Positions 16,598 through 25,601 of a DNA stretch of 64,000 nucleotides are shown piece by piece. The translations under genes were made by a program, and so were the position numbers. The notes beneath the pieces were generated by a model. It ran no database searches. It was given only the letters and a program-made list of their open reading frames with translations, and was not told the origin of the DNA. How positions within the stretch are numbered: the first letter of the stretch is position 1; every line of letters starts with the position of its first letter. Origin of the DNA: Polynucleobacter meluiroseus (GTDB taxonomy: Bacteria > Pseudomonadota > Gammaproteobacteria > Burkholderiales > Burkholderiaceae); the NCBI GenBank assembly GCA_945881875.1, contig CAMCVH010000002.1, positions 1-64,000 on the forward strand. The letters are read 5' to 3'.

Positions 16598-17782
16598 TTA
16601 CATAAAAGATAAGCAATCATCAAGCGCTTTATTTATGTTGAATGTTGATGTGCAAGAAAAATCATTTCTTTTGCAAAACCATGGATCATTAATTGAAAAA
16701 TCGCTTTGACAGCCATAGCAATCAATATTGGGGGTTACCGGCTTAAAAATACTTTGATCATCCCTTAAGGGTCTTCTTAGATGATGATGAGCAATTGAGA
16801 AAAAACTAACAATAGGTGTTTGAGTTGTTGCGGCTATATGAAGAGGTCCAGCATCTGTTCCTAAAAATAATTTAGCATTTGAAATAAGTTCTTTGGTTTG
16901 TTGAAGGCTAAAAATATCTCTAGCGTCAATGAATTTATTATTTTCATTTTTTAGAGCAATATCCATACTTCTACTCCCAATCTGAACTATCTGAAGATCG
17001 CTTTTTTCGGATAACGAGGTTAATAAACGCTCCCATTCTTTGCGAGGAACATTTCTATAGGGCTGGCTAGCATCTTCGCGGTTGTGACATACGATGTATG
17101 GCGATTTAATATTCTTAATAAACTCTGAGCAAGTTTCTTTGTCACTATTAGTCGAGAATATTTCTGGTTGAAGATTTTCTGTTGTGGAACTTATGCCGAA
17201 TGTATAAAAGTTGTAGGCTTCGGTTACATGGAGTGCCCTATTTTTTTCGTAACATGAGTCTAAATCCAAGATAAGGTCATATTGTTCTTCAATATTTCTT
17301 AAATCATGAATTGATATACATTTGACTATGTATGGATTATTTTTAAATATATCGGCATATCTAGTGGCAACAGTTATTGAGCATAGACCGTCATAATTTT
17401 TGAATAATTTTTTGATGATGGGGGTTGCTAACAAAACATCTCCCATTGCACCTGATCTTATGACAAGAATTTTTATTTTTGCATTTATCTCGTATAGATT
17501 TTTTGGGGCGAGAGGATTAATTTCTAGATCTACCGAAGTTTTTAACTTTCCGTAAATAGATGTTGATGGAGTTTTTATATTTATTTTTGTTTTAAGTAAG
17601 TACTTTTTTGGTAAGTATTGACGAAAGACAGTATCAGATAGTTTTTTTGGACCACCTTCTTTAGTTAATTTGTATGCATTAGAAATATGTGAGCCTACAA
17701 GTAGAGGATTTTTCACCCATTTCCAAATAAAGTGCCCTATTGTATAAAGTACCAACTTAAGTTTAGTAGTTTCTTTTTTCAT
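16598..17782 (-). CDS. GT9 (heptosyltransferase-like) glycosyltransferase with long N-terminal extension
   Basis: This 394-residue member of glycosyltransferase family 9 has its core beginning near residue 105 with KILVIRSGAMGDVLLATPII, the family's first strand-loop. YIVCHNREDASQPYRNVPRK is the central region and LISNAKLFLGTDAGPLHIAA is the diagnostic C-terminal motif (GxDxGxxHxA). The first 100 residues are basic (FIWKWVKNPLLVGSHI) and absent from WaaC/WaaF; they may be membrane-proximal. Four to five cysteines cluster near the C-terminus (DCYGCQ, WFCKRNDFSC), as in some GT9 proteins of O-antigen loci. It is AT-rich and converges on the methyltransferase gene with nine bases between. Substrate unknown. 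Confidence 0.78.
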   Translation of the reverse strand: MKKETTKLKLVLYTIGHFIWKWVKNPLLVGSHISNAYKLTKEGGPKKLSDTVFRQYLPKKYLLKTKINIKTPSTSIYGKLKTSVDLEINPLAPKNLYEINAKIKILVIRSGAMGDVLLATPIIKKLFKNYDGLCSITVATRYADIFKNNPYIVKCISIHDLRNIEEQYDLILDLDSCYEKNRALHVTEAYNFYTFGISSTTENLQPEIFSTNSDKETCSEFIKNIKSPYIVCHNREDASQPYRNVPRKEWERLLTSLSEKSDLQIVQIGSRSMDIALKNENNKFIDARDIFSLQQTKELISNAKLFLGTDAGPLHIAATTQTPIVSFFSIAHHHLRRPLRDDQSIFKPVTPNIDCYGCQSDFSINDPWFCKRNDFSCTSTFNINKALDDCLSFM

Positions 17783-17985
17783 CAGATTCTTCTAAGGCTT
17801 TTTTACTCGACCACACTTGTGAACTTTGGGAGTAAATGAAATTATCACCATCTAAATTGGTGTTCTCCATACAACAAGCAAGGTATGCTGGAATTGATGT
17901 TATTACCATGGCTTTATTCTAGTCTTTTTGCTAGTTAATTGAAAAAAAATCCATTAGGTGAATGCTTTAGGCGAAAATAGCCCTT

Positions 17986-19065
17986 ATGAAGATTTTAATC
18001 GTTAAATTATCCTCCTTAGGCGACGTTTTACATAATTTGCCTATTATTTGGGACTTGCGGGCTAAATATCCTAATGCTCAAATCGACTGGGTTGTAGAAG
18101 AGGGCTATGTTGGATTGTTAGAGCCCTTGAAAACAATGTCCAATTTTTCTGGTATTAATCGAATTATTCCCCTGGCGTTTCGTCGCTGGAAGAAAGCCTT
18201 AAAGAGAGGTGAGTTCATCCGCAGTATTCAGGAATACATCTCTTTTAAAGAGCAATTTCAGATAAAAGAATTCACAGGTTATGACTTAATCATCGAGACT
18301 CAGGGCTTATTAAAGTCAGCATGGGTGACAAAATTAGCAAATCCTACTAAAACAGCTCAAGTCTTTGGGTTAGCTAATCAAACTGAGTTTTCTGGTTACG
18401 AGCCATGGGCTCGTCAATTCTATTCAGATTGTGTGCAAATACCATTTCATTGTCACGCAGTCGATCGTTCGCGCTGGGTAGCTGCATCTGCGATGGATCT
18501 ACCTGTTCCTGATCGTGTCATGATGCCACCTCAGTTTTATCCAGAAGCTTATGTTCAATCTTTAGTCGATGCTGCCAAATTAGGTTTTGCTTCTACTCGG
18601 ATCGATTTGGGTTTTGATGTGACTAAGCCTTATGTCATGTGTTTTCATGCAACAGCAGGAGCTTCCAAGCGTTGGTCAGATGATCATTGGGTTGCTATCG
18701 GTAAGGTTTTAGTGGCAAAAGGTATTCAAGTCATTTTGCCATGGGGTAATGACAAAGAAAAAGAAGTCAGCCAGCAAATAGCTAAAAAAATATCTGGTCA
18801 CTTTTCTCTTGATGGGTCAAAAGCAATTATTCCTAATTCTTTCTCGATTGCGGATGCATTTGGTTTAATTGCAGGTGCGCAAATGACCATTGGTGTTGAT
18901 ACAGGACTAACTCATTTATCAGCTATCTTAGGATTGCCTACTATTGAGTTGTATTGTGATTCTCCTCGCTGGAAAACTGAGGGTTATTGGTCACCTAATA
19001 TTCACAACCTAGGTGATAAGGGTCAGCCCCCAAGTGTTGAAGAAGTGCTTGCACTTATTCCTTAA
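17986..19065 (+). CDS. waaC: Lipopolysaccharide heptosyltransferase I
   Basis: This enzyme adds the first L,D-heptose to Kdo2-lipid A at the cytoplasmic face of the inner membrane. The 359-residue protein has MKILIVKLSSLGDVLHNLP (WaaC-type start), QIDWVVEEGY, YDLIIETQGLLKSAW, MCFHATAGASKRW, and MTIGVDTGLTHLSAILG followed by PTIELYCDSPRWKTEGYW, matching WaaC rather than WaaF. It is slightly longer than E. coli WaaC, with an insertion around RRWKKALKRGEF. It stands alone, with a 203-base gap upstream, and converges on the TolC-like gene. Confidence 0.92.
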   Translation: MKILIVKLSSLGDVLHNLPIIWDLRAKYPNAQIDWVVEEGYVGLLEPLKTMSNFSGINRIIPLAFRRWKKALKRGEFIRSIQEYISFKEQFQIKEFTGYDLIIETQGLLKSAWVTKLANPTKTAQVFGLANQTEFSGYEPWARQFYSDCVQIPFHCHAVDRSRWVAASAMDLPVPDRVMMPPQFYPEAYVQSLVDAAKLGFASTRIDLGFDVTKPYVMCFHATAGASKRWSDDHWVAIGKVLVAKGIQVILPWGNDKEKEVSQQIAKKISGHFSLDGSKAIIPNSFSIADAFGLIAGAQMTIGVDTGLTHLSAILGLPTIELYCDSPRWKTEGYWSPNIHNLGDKGQPPSVEEVLALIP

Positions 19066-19153
19066 GGTCCCTTAGACGTTCATTATTTTCTATTTAGATA
19101 GTTAGAGCTCTATCAATTTAAAACCAGCTTCTAAAAATTACGGTGGTGATTAA

Positions 19154-20719
19154 TTACTTCAGTAATGCGTTGACTGACTGCAAATCCTCATCGCTAAGTA
19201 CAGCCGCTTGAGCCTTCAACTTAAGCCCATTCAGAATGGTGTCGTAACGAGCTTTTGCTAAATCTCTGCGCGTGGTGAATAAAGTATCTTGAGCATTCAA
19301 AACATCAATATTGATACGAACACCTACTTCGTAACCTAATTTGTTTGACTCTAGCGCGCTTAAGGCTGATATTTCTGCTGCTTCATAAGCCTTGACCTGA
19401 GCTAAGCCATTGTTAAAGCCGAGGTAAGCTTGTCGAGTGGCTTGAGCTGTACTGCGACGAGTATTTTCTAGGTCGGCCAATGCCTTGCTGGCTAAAGCGG
19501 ACTTTTCTCGGACAACAGATTGGTTGTAACCACTGGAGAATAAAGGAACTGTCACTTGGACAATAATTTGATTGGAAAAAGACTGTTGAGGATAAATATT
19601 GCCAGTGGCAGTATTCAAGCTTTCTGAGTCTGTATAGCCACGTTGAGCAACTAAATCAACTGATGGAGCGTGGCCAGCATAGGCGCGCTTTGTTTCTTTT
19701 CTTGCAACATCATAGGCTAATTTGCTAGCCATGATGCTGTAGCTAACTTGTTCCGCTTGGTTGACCCAGTCAGTCATACTTTGTCCAGGTTCAACCGCTA
19801 CTATATTTTTAATATCAAGTTTTTTAGGCTTTTCATTATTTTTTAATTTGATCTTGCGCTCTTTAGCAACAATCTCAATATTGGCTTGGCTACTTAAACT
19901 TTTTAGGTTACCGATAGCTGCGCCAGTTAATTGCTCTAAAGCACTTCGTTTAATAAGAAGGTCTGCTTCTGCTGCCAACTCTTGAGCAAACACTAAGTCA
20001 TATCGTGATTGTGCTTCGTGCGTGTCTGTGATGGTAGATGTGCCTACCTCAAAATTACGCTTAGCTTGTTCTAACTGCTCACCAATTAGGGCTTTTTTGT
20101 TTTTGCTGAGATTGAGTGAATCTTGAGCATTCAGCACATTGAAGTACGTTTCAGTGACTCTGAGCACTAAATCTTGCTCAGCAGCTGCAAATTGAGCTTC
20201 AGCAATAGCTGCATTTAAATTACCCTGACCAAACTGTTCCCACTTATCCCAGTTAAGTAATGGCTGCGTCAGTTTCACCGTCCATCCTCTGCTCATGTAA
20301 GTTTGCGGTGAGCTATCTCTTTTTGAGAAATCATTTTTTGTTTCACTGGCAGTTGCTTCAACTTGGGGTAATAAAACAGACAAGCCTTGCCACTTTTTTT
20401 CTTTTCCGGCTAAGAAGCTATAACGAGCTGAATTAAATACCGGGTCACTAAGAGCTGCTTGACGATAAAGTTGAATCAAGTCATTTTCTTGAGCAACATT
20501 GGGTGTGTAGGGTGTGTTTGGTTTACTAGGGCTAGCGCTATTAGTTGTACTTGTAGCTGCGGGAGGATTTTTGACAGGCTCTACCACTGCTACAGGAGGC
20601 TTATCTTGGGCAAGTACCTGGTTCACCAATAGAGGCGAGCCCCAAGCAACTGCTAATACTAGCGCCAGCTTATTGTATTTAGGATGTAAAACTTTATTTA
20701 TCATGCGTTTTGCTTTCAT
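19154..20719 (-). CDS. TolC-family outer-membrane efflux channel
   Basis: This is a 521-residue outer-membrane factor for tripartite efflux or type I secretion. After a basic start and a hydrophobic stretch (LALVLAVAWGSPLLV) comes a signal-peptidase site near VLAQ. Next is a proline/serine-rich linker (to about residue 75) and then the paired OEP repeats: LYRQAALSDPVFNSA, VTETYFNVLNAQDSL, YEVGVRINIDVLNAQDTLF. The linker is unusually long. The frame is open to a TTG at 20737; ATG at 20719, with GTGGA ten bases upstream, is preferred. It is divergent from the MacA-like gene, so channel and pump are probably regulated from the same 259-base region. Confidence 0.88.
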   Translation of the reverse strand: MKAKRMINKVLHPKYNKLALVLAVAWGSPLLVNQVLAQDKPPVAVVEPVKNPPAATSTTNSASPSKPNTPYTPNVAQENDLIQLYRQAALSDPVFNSARYSFLAGKEKKWQGLSVLLPQVEATASETKNDFSKRDSSPQTYMSRGWTVKLTQPLLNWDKWEQFGQGNLNAAIAEAQFAAAEQDLVLRVTETYFNVLNAQDSLNLSKNKKALIGEQLEQAKRNFEVGTSTITDTHEAQSRYDLVFAQELAAEADLLIKRSALEQLTGAAIGNLKSLSSQANIEIVAKERKIKLKNNEKPKKLDIKNIVAVEPGQSMTDWVNQAEQVSYSIMASKLAYDVARKETKRAYAGHAPSVDLVAQRGYTDSESLNTATGNIYPQQSFSNQIIVQVTVPLFSSGYNQSVVREKSALASKALADLENTRRSTAQATRQAYLGFNNGLAQVKAYEAAEISALSALESNKLGYEVGVRINIDVLNAQDTLFTTRRDLAKARYDTILNGLKLKAQAAVLSDEDLQSVNALLK

Positions 20720-20978
20720 TTTACTATTTTCCACCAAACTGCTTGAATTTGCAGATCTTTAGGTAAGTTTAAAAACAAAGGGGCTTTTGTTAAAGATCCC
20801 AATATTAATTGATACCTATGACAGCCCTTGGTTAAGCTGCCTAAGTATGCTGATATCTTTTTTGATGAAATCTAAGTAAATAACCATTTAATTATTGGAC
20901 TTTTAAACAAAATTCCCTTTTTGATTCACAATAGAAAGTTATGAAGCAATCCGCCCTTTAAAGCCATAGAAAGTAGTC

Positions 20979-22277
20979 ATGCGAAACATCTGGAATCAGT
21001 GCCTTTTGTATTTAAAAAGCATCCGTCAATGGATGGGTGAGCGCGCATGGGTTCGGAAGAGCATTTATGGTTTAGTAAGCTTGATTGTTTTGGTCATTAT
21101 TTGGAAGTTATTGTCCTCAACATTGGGATGGAGTGATCCCCAATACAAAACGGCTTCTGTTGAAGAGGGGCCACTATCCGTGACGATCAGTGCTAGTGGC
21201 ACCTTAAATCCAGTTAAATCTGTTCAAGTAGGCACTCAGGTATCTGGCATGTTGCAAGACATCTATGTTGACTTTAATGATGTTGTTAAAAAAGGTCAGA
21301 TCATTGCTCGAATTGATCCGCGTGAGTGGCAAGCTCGTTTTGAACAAGCTGAAGCTAACTATATTTTGGCTAAACGTAATCATGACAATAATAAAATGCT
21401 CATTGAGAAGAAATTCATTTCTCCGGCAGCCTTTGATCAAACCTTCAGTGCTTACAAGAGTGCTAACGCCTCTTTAGCCATGGCTAAAAAAGCTTTGGAT
21501 GACACCGTTATCAAAGCACCTGTTGATGGTGTGGTTGTTAAGCGCAGTGTTGAGAGAGGTCAAACAGTAGCTGCTAGCCTGCAAGCACCAGAGCTATTCA
21601 TCATTGCGCAAGATTTAAGCGATATGCAAGTAGAAACCTCGATTGATGAAGCAGATGTTGGGCGCATACAGGAAGGTATGACTGCTAGTTTTACGGTGGA
21701 TGCTTTTCCGGGTCAGACTTTTCAAAGCAAGGTCAAGCAAGTCCGTAAAGCTCCGCTTAATGTGCAAAACGTGGTGACTTATACGGTCCTTCTTAGTGCA
21801 TCTAATCTTGATTTAAAACTATTGCCTGGTATGACAGCAAACACCAGCATCATCACTGAGCAAAAAGAAAAAGTATTGCGTTTACCTAATGCTGCATTAC
21901 GTTTCAAAATGCCTGATGCCGACGCAGGCGCTAAAGGAGATGCTAAGGGTGATACTAAATCTCCTAAAGCAGCGCCAACTGGCAAATCAGACAAAACCAC
22001 TGCATCCCCTTCAGATAAAAGCATGACTAAGCCATACGTTGGAGCTCCCAAAGCCATCACTCGTAAAGTGTGGGTTTTAGAAGAGGGTGGTCTCAAGAAA
22101 AATCCGGTTCAAAAAACTATTCAAGTTGGCTTGAGTGATGGGTCTGCTAGCGAGGTATTACCGGGCCAAAATGGAGAGAGCCAGCTGAAACCTGGAGATC
22201 AGGTGATTATTGGCTTACAAAAATCTGGTGGCGGTAGTGCTAGTTCTGCTCGTCCAAGCGGCCCGCGATTTTTCTAA
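20979..22277 (+). CDS. macA: MacA-like periplasmic adaptor of ABC efflux pump
   Basis: This 432-residue membrane-fusion protein is anchored by one N-terminal transmembrane helix (IYGLVSLIVLVIIWKLL, near residues 30-48). Order: anchor, lipoyl half (SGTLNPVKSVQVGTQVSG), helical hairpin (QAEANYILAKRNHDNNKM), second lipoyl half (IKAPVDGVVVKRSVERGQTV), beta-barrel (DMQVETSIDEADVGRIQEG), membrane-proximal domain. An inserted Lys/Ser/Thr/Pro-rich low-complexity segment lies around residues 310-350, and the tail is Gly/Ser-rich. It is followed by genes for the ATPase and permease of the same pump and is divergent from a TolC-like gene. Confidence 0.9.
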   Translation: MRNIWNQCLLYLKSIRQWMGERAWVRKSIYGLVSLIVLVIIWKLLSSTLGWSDPQYKTASVEEGPLSVTISASGTLNPVKSVQVGTQVSGMLQDIYVDFNDVVKKGQIIARIDPREWQARFEQAEANYILAKRNHDNNKMLIEKKFISPAAFDQTFSAYKSANASLAMAKKALDDTVIKAPVDGVVVKRSVERGQTVAASLQAPELFIIAQDLSDMQVETSIDEADVGRIQEGMTASFTVDAFPGQTFQSKVKQVRKAPLNVQNVVTYTVLLSASNLDLKLLPGMTANTSIITEQKEKVLRLPNAALRFKMPDADAGAKGDAKGDTKSPKAAPTGKSDKTTASPSDKSMTKPYVGAPKAITRKVWVLEEGGLKKNPVQKTIQVGLSDGSASEVLPGQNGESQLKPGDQVIIGLQKSGGGSASSARPSGPRFF

Positions 22278-22304
22278 AAATCTCATTCTTTATTGTTAAC
22301 TAAG

Positions 22305-23036
22305 ATGTCATTTATCGAAGCTCGCCATCTAGTGAAGACCTATGGGATCGGTGAGCAGTTAGTTCATGCACTCAACGATGTCACCTTAGAAATTCAGCGT
22401 GGTGAATTTGTAGCAATTGTGGGTGCTTCTGGTTCTGGTAAATCAACTTTCATGAACATGATTGGTTGTTTGGATCAACCAACAACTGGCAGTTGTTTAA
22501 TTGCGGGTGAAGATATTGCTACTTTGGACAGCAATGCTCTTGCCAATCTTCGCAATCGTCGGATTGGTTTTGTATTTCAGCAGTTCAATCTTTTGGCAAG
22601 GACCTCAGCTCTTGAAAATGTAGCCTTACCTTTACTCTACGCTCGTGAAGGGGATCTAGCTGGATTAACAAAGCAAGACCGCCTAGATCATGCTAAAAAG
22701 CGCTTAGAGCAGGTAGGTTTAGGCGAGCGCTTGAGCAACACGCCTGCTCAGCTATCAGGCGGTCAGCAGCAGCGTGTGGCGATTGCAAGAGCCCTTGTAA
22801 ATGACCCTGATTTAATTTTGGCAGATGAGCCTACTGGGGCGCTGGACTCTAAAACCAGTGCCGAAGTGATGGACTTATTGACCCGTTTAAATCAGCAGGG
22901 CATCACTGTGGTGGTTGTGACTCATGAACATGATGTGGCAGCTTACGCGAATCGGACCATCACCTTTAAAGATGGTCGAGTTTTATCTGATAAAAAAAAT
23001 CCTCTTAAAACATTACAGGGAGATAACTCTCTGTGA
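22305..23036 (+). CDS. ABC transporter ATP-binding protein (MacB/LolD type)
   Basis: This is a 243-residue ABC ATPase from the ATG at 22305 (an upstream TTG at 22293 is possible). It has Walker A GASGSGKST, Q-loop VFQQFNLL, signature LSGGQQQRVAIARAL, Walker B LILADEPTGALD and H-loop VVVTHEHDVA. The sequence is typical of the MacB/FtsE/LolD group, whose pumps couple ATP hydrolysis to periplasmic pushing. In E. coli MacB this domain is fused to the permease; here they are separate genes with a GTGA overlap. Confidence 0.92.
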   Translation: MSFIEARHLVKTYGIGEQLVHALNDVTLEIQRGEFVAIVGASGSGKSTFMNMIGCLDQPTTGSCLIAGEDIATLDSNALANLRNRRIGFVFQQFNLLARTSALENVALPLLYAREGDLAGLTKQDRLDHAKKRLEQVGLGERLSNTPAQLSGGQQQRVAIARALVNDPDLILADEPTGALDSKTSAEVMDLLTRLNQQGITVVVVTHEHDVAAYANRTITFKDGRVLSDKKNPLKTLQGDNSL

Positions 23037-24253
23037 ATCTACTCATCGCACTTCAAGCACTTAAGATTAATAAGTTACGTTCTGGCTTAACGATGCTGGG
23101 CATCATCATTGGTGTGGGCGCCGTGATTGTGATGGTGGCGGTAGGTAGTGGTGCACAGGCAAAAGTCAAAGAACAAATTGCAGGCCTTGGTTCTAATTTA
23201 ATGATTCTTTGGGCTGGTTCGGTTACTACTGCAGGAGTACGTGGTGGTACAGGTACCGCACAAACCCTAGTGGAAGATGATGCTTGGGCTGTCATGCGTG
23301 AGATACCAGAGATTCAGGTGGCTGCACCAACGCAACGTGGTAGTGGTCAAATCGTTTGGGGTAATACCAATTGGTTAGCATCCATCGTTGGTGCAACACC
23401 AGAATATTTTGAAGCCCGCGATTGGAATTTAGTCAGTGGACGATTGTTCGAGTATGGTGAGTTATCTAGTTCTGGAAAAGCCGCCATCATTGGACAAACA
23501 GTCTCTCGTGAACTTTTTGGCGAGACAGATCCAGTCGATCAAATTATTCGAGTAAGAGGCGTGCCCTTTACAGTCATTGGCCTTTTAGAAAGAAAAGGCC
23601 AAAGTATGATGGGGCAAGATCAAGATGACATTGTGATCATGCCTTTATCCACTGCCAGAAATAAAATATTTGGTGCCTTACAAGGGCGTATCGGTCGCGT
23701 TAGTTCTATCTTCATCAAATCTCGAGATGGAGTCGATATGAAGGAGGCTGAAGATAAAGTGAGAGAGTTGCTCAGACAGCGTCATCGCTTATCACCCAAT
23801 ACCCCAGATGATTTCTCATTGCGTAATCTGACAGAAATACTACAAGCTCAAGAGGCAGCTAGTAAAGTGATGTCAATATTACTAGCGGCTGTTGCTTCAG
23901 TGAGTTTGTTAGTGGGTGGCATTGGCATCATGAACATCATGTTGGTTTCTGTCACAGAAAGAACCCGAGAGATTGGTTTGCGTTTAGCTGTAGGTGCAAG
24001 ATCTAAAGATATTTTGAGTCAGTTCTTAGTAGAAGCTATTACCTTATCCACCATTGGTGGAGTTTTAGGCATTATTTTTGGTGCGATAGGTACTTGGTTG
24101 GTAGAGAGCCTAGCGGGTTGGCGAGTAGAGCTCACTATATTTCCGATTCTATTGGCAGTTGGTTTCTCAGCCATGATTGGTATTTTCTTTGGTTACTACC
24201 CAGCTCGCAAAGCTGCTGCTATGCAACCCATACAAGCCTTAAGGTATGAGTAG
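23033..24253 (+). CDS. MacB-type ABC transporter permease (FtsX/MacB_PCD)
   Basis: This 406-residue inner-membrane subunit has four predicted helices: one N-terminal (LRSGLTMLGIIIGVGAVIVM), then a large periplasmic domain (about residues 50-275), then three C-terminal helices, the first including VSLLVGGIGIMNIMLVSVTE followed by RTREIGLRLAVGAR. The C-terminus YYPARKAAAMQPIQALRYE is the family hallmark. The GTG start overlaps the ATPase stop. With the MacA-like adaptor and the divergent TolC-like channel it forms a complete MacAB-TolC-like exporter; substrate (macrolides, lipopeptides or other) unknown. Confidence 0.92.
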   Translation: MNLLIALQALKINKLRSGLTMLGIIIGVGAVIVMVAVGSGAQAKVKEQIAGLGSNLMILWAGSVTTAGVRGGTGTAQTLVEDDAWAVMREIPEIQVAAPTQRGSGQIVWGNTNWLASIVGATPEYFEARDWNLVSGRLFEYGELSSSGKAAIIGQTVSRELFGETDPVDQIIRVRGVPFTVIGLLERKGQSMMGQDQDDIVIMPLSTARNKIFGALQGRIGRVSSIFIKSRDGVDMKEAEDKVRELLRQRHRLSPNTPDDFSLRNLTEILQAQEAASKVMSILLAAVASVSLLVGGIGIMNIMLVSVTERTREIGLRLAVGARSKDILSQFLVEAITLSTIGGVLGIIFGAIGTWLVESLAGWRVELTIFPILLAVGFSAMIGIFFGYYPARKAAAMQPIQALRYE

Positions 24254-24273
24254 GCCTAATACATTTTTGCAAA

Positions 24274-24294
24274 TTTAGATTTATAAAATCTAGA
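24274..24294. terminator. Stem-loop between convergent genes
   Basis: TAGATTT (24276-24282) and AAATCTA (24286-24292) pair around ATA, extendable by an A-T pair and a G-T wobble. It lies in the 42-base gap between the permease gene and the opposing ATPase gene. The stem is AT-rich and lacks a strong U-tract, so it is a tentative terminator. Confidence 0.35.
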
Positions 24295-24295
24295 A

Positions 24296-25465
24296 TTAAA
24301 CATGCTTTTTAATTTCATTAGAAAGATCGAGAAGAGAGATTGCCTCGACATCATGACCTAAGCTAAATCTTTCTTGACCTGCATAAACAACAAATTTTTT
24401 CTTTGGCTCAAGATCTATACAAGCTTGATGAAAACCCTTTTCAACCTTTGGTTGAAGGCTGCGTTTAATTTCAATGGCCCAAATTTCTTGATTAGGCCAT
24501 GCAATGATTAAATCAATTTCCGCGCCACCGCTGGTTTTATAAAAATAGGGGATTGCGCCATTGGGTAAGGTGGCTGTTAAATTTTCAATGATGAAGGCTT
24601 CCCAACTTTGACCAATAATTGGATGTGATAGCAAGGCTTCTTTATTAGAAATACTAAGCAAAGAGTGAACTAAGCCACTATCCCTGACATAAACCTTAGG
24701 ACTTTTAACTAGCCTTTTGCCGATATTACTGTGCCAAGGTTGCAACTTTCTAACCATTAATAAATCTATTAAAAGATCCATATAAGATTGAGCTGTTTTT
24801 TGATCAATGCCTAAGTTACCAGCCAGTTGAGCCACGTTGATGAGAGTGCCTTGTGCATTTGAAAGCATGCCCCAAAAACGACGTAAAGTCTCTGTGCTGA
24901 TCCTAGGAGCAAATTGGGGGACATCTCTCTCTAAGTATGTTCTTATAAAGTTTTGGCGCCATAAAACACTTTGTTCTTCTGAATCCGCTAAAAAACTATC
25001 TGGAAATCCGCCTCTTAGCCATAAAGACTCCATATCTTTTGGCTCAATCTCTGATGCCAACAATGGAGTTAATTCCAAATAAGCAATTCTCCCAGCCAAA
25101 CTTTCTCCAGATTGCTTAAGAAGATCGGGGGAAGCGGAACCAAGTAAAAGGTATTGACTAGTTTTCTTACCAGCTCTTTTTTGGCTATCAATCAGCCCTC
25201 GTAAGATTGGGAATAATCCCGGCGCTCTATGGACTTCATCCAAGATGACTAACTTATCTGTGTGCTCTTTAAGATAAAGCTCAGGTTGATTGAGTTTGGC
25301 TAGATCCTGCTCAGACTCGAGATCGAGATATATGGAGTCTGAAAAATGCTTCTTTAATTCAAAGGCAAGCGTTGTCTTGCCAACCTGCCTTGGCCCAAGA
25401 AGGGCAACAGCAGGAAACTGTTTGACTGCGCTTTCGAGTGTTTTAAATAGTTTTCTGGTAAACAT
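24296..25465 (-). CDS. AAA_14 / DUF4143 family ATPase
   Basis: This 389-residue protein consists of an AAA-type ATPase (about 1-170) and a DUF4143 domain (about 175-385). Walker A is GPRQVGKTT (24-32), Walker B is KLVILDEVHRAPG, and sensor-like LLGSASPDLLKQSGESLAGR follows. The second domain ends in an endonuclease-like pattern, GGAEIDLIIAWPNQEIWAIE followed by IK, recalling PD-(D/E)XK nucleases. The family is scattered among bacteria and archaea as single genes of unknown role. It faces away from uppP and is a stand-alone accessory gene. No partner toxin or antitoxin was seen. Confidence 0.85.
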   Translation of the reverse strand: MFTRKLFKTLESAVKQFPAVALLGPRQVGKTTLAFELKKHFSDSIYLDLESEQDLAKLNQPELYLKEHTDKLVILDEVHRAPGLFPILRGLIDSQKRAGKKTSQYLLLGSASPDLLKQSGESLAGRIAYLELTPLLASEIEPKDMESLWLRGGFPDSFLADSEEQSVLWRQNFIRTYLERDVPQFAPRISTETLRRFWGMLSNAQGTLINVAQLAGNLGIDQKTAQSYMDLLIDLLMVRKLQPWHSNIGKRLVKSPKVYVRDSGLVHSLLSISNKEALLSHPIIGQSWEAFIIENLTATLPNGAIPYFYKTSGGAEIDLIIAWPNQEIWAIEIKRSLQPKVEKGFHQACIDLEPKKKFVVYAGQERFSLGHDVEAISLLDLSNEIKKHV

Positions 25466-25601
25466 CCTTGTAATTATGGAACCACAATACTAGATTTGCA
25501 AGGATAAATACTAACTTTTCACGAATTTAGGGCTTAAACCTGACTTTTAATCAAAACTTTAAATTTAGGGGTGGTTCATCTAAGCCCTTTATCATGCGGC
25601 T

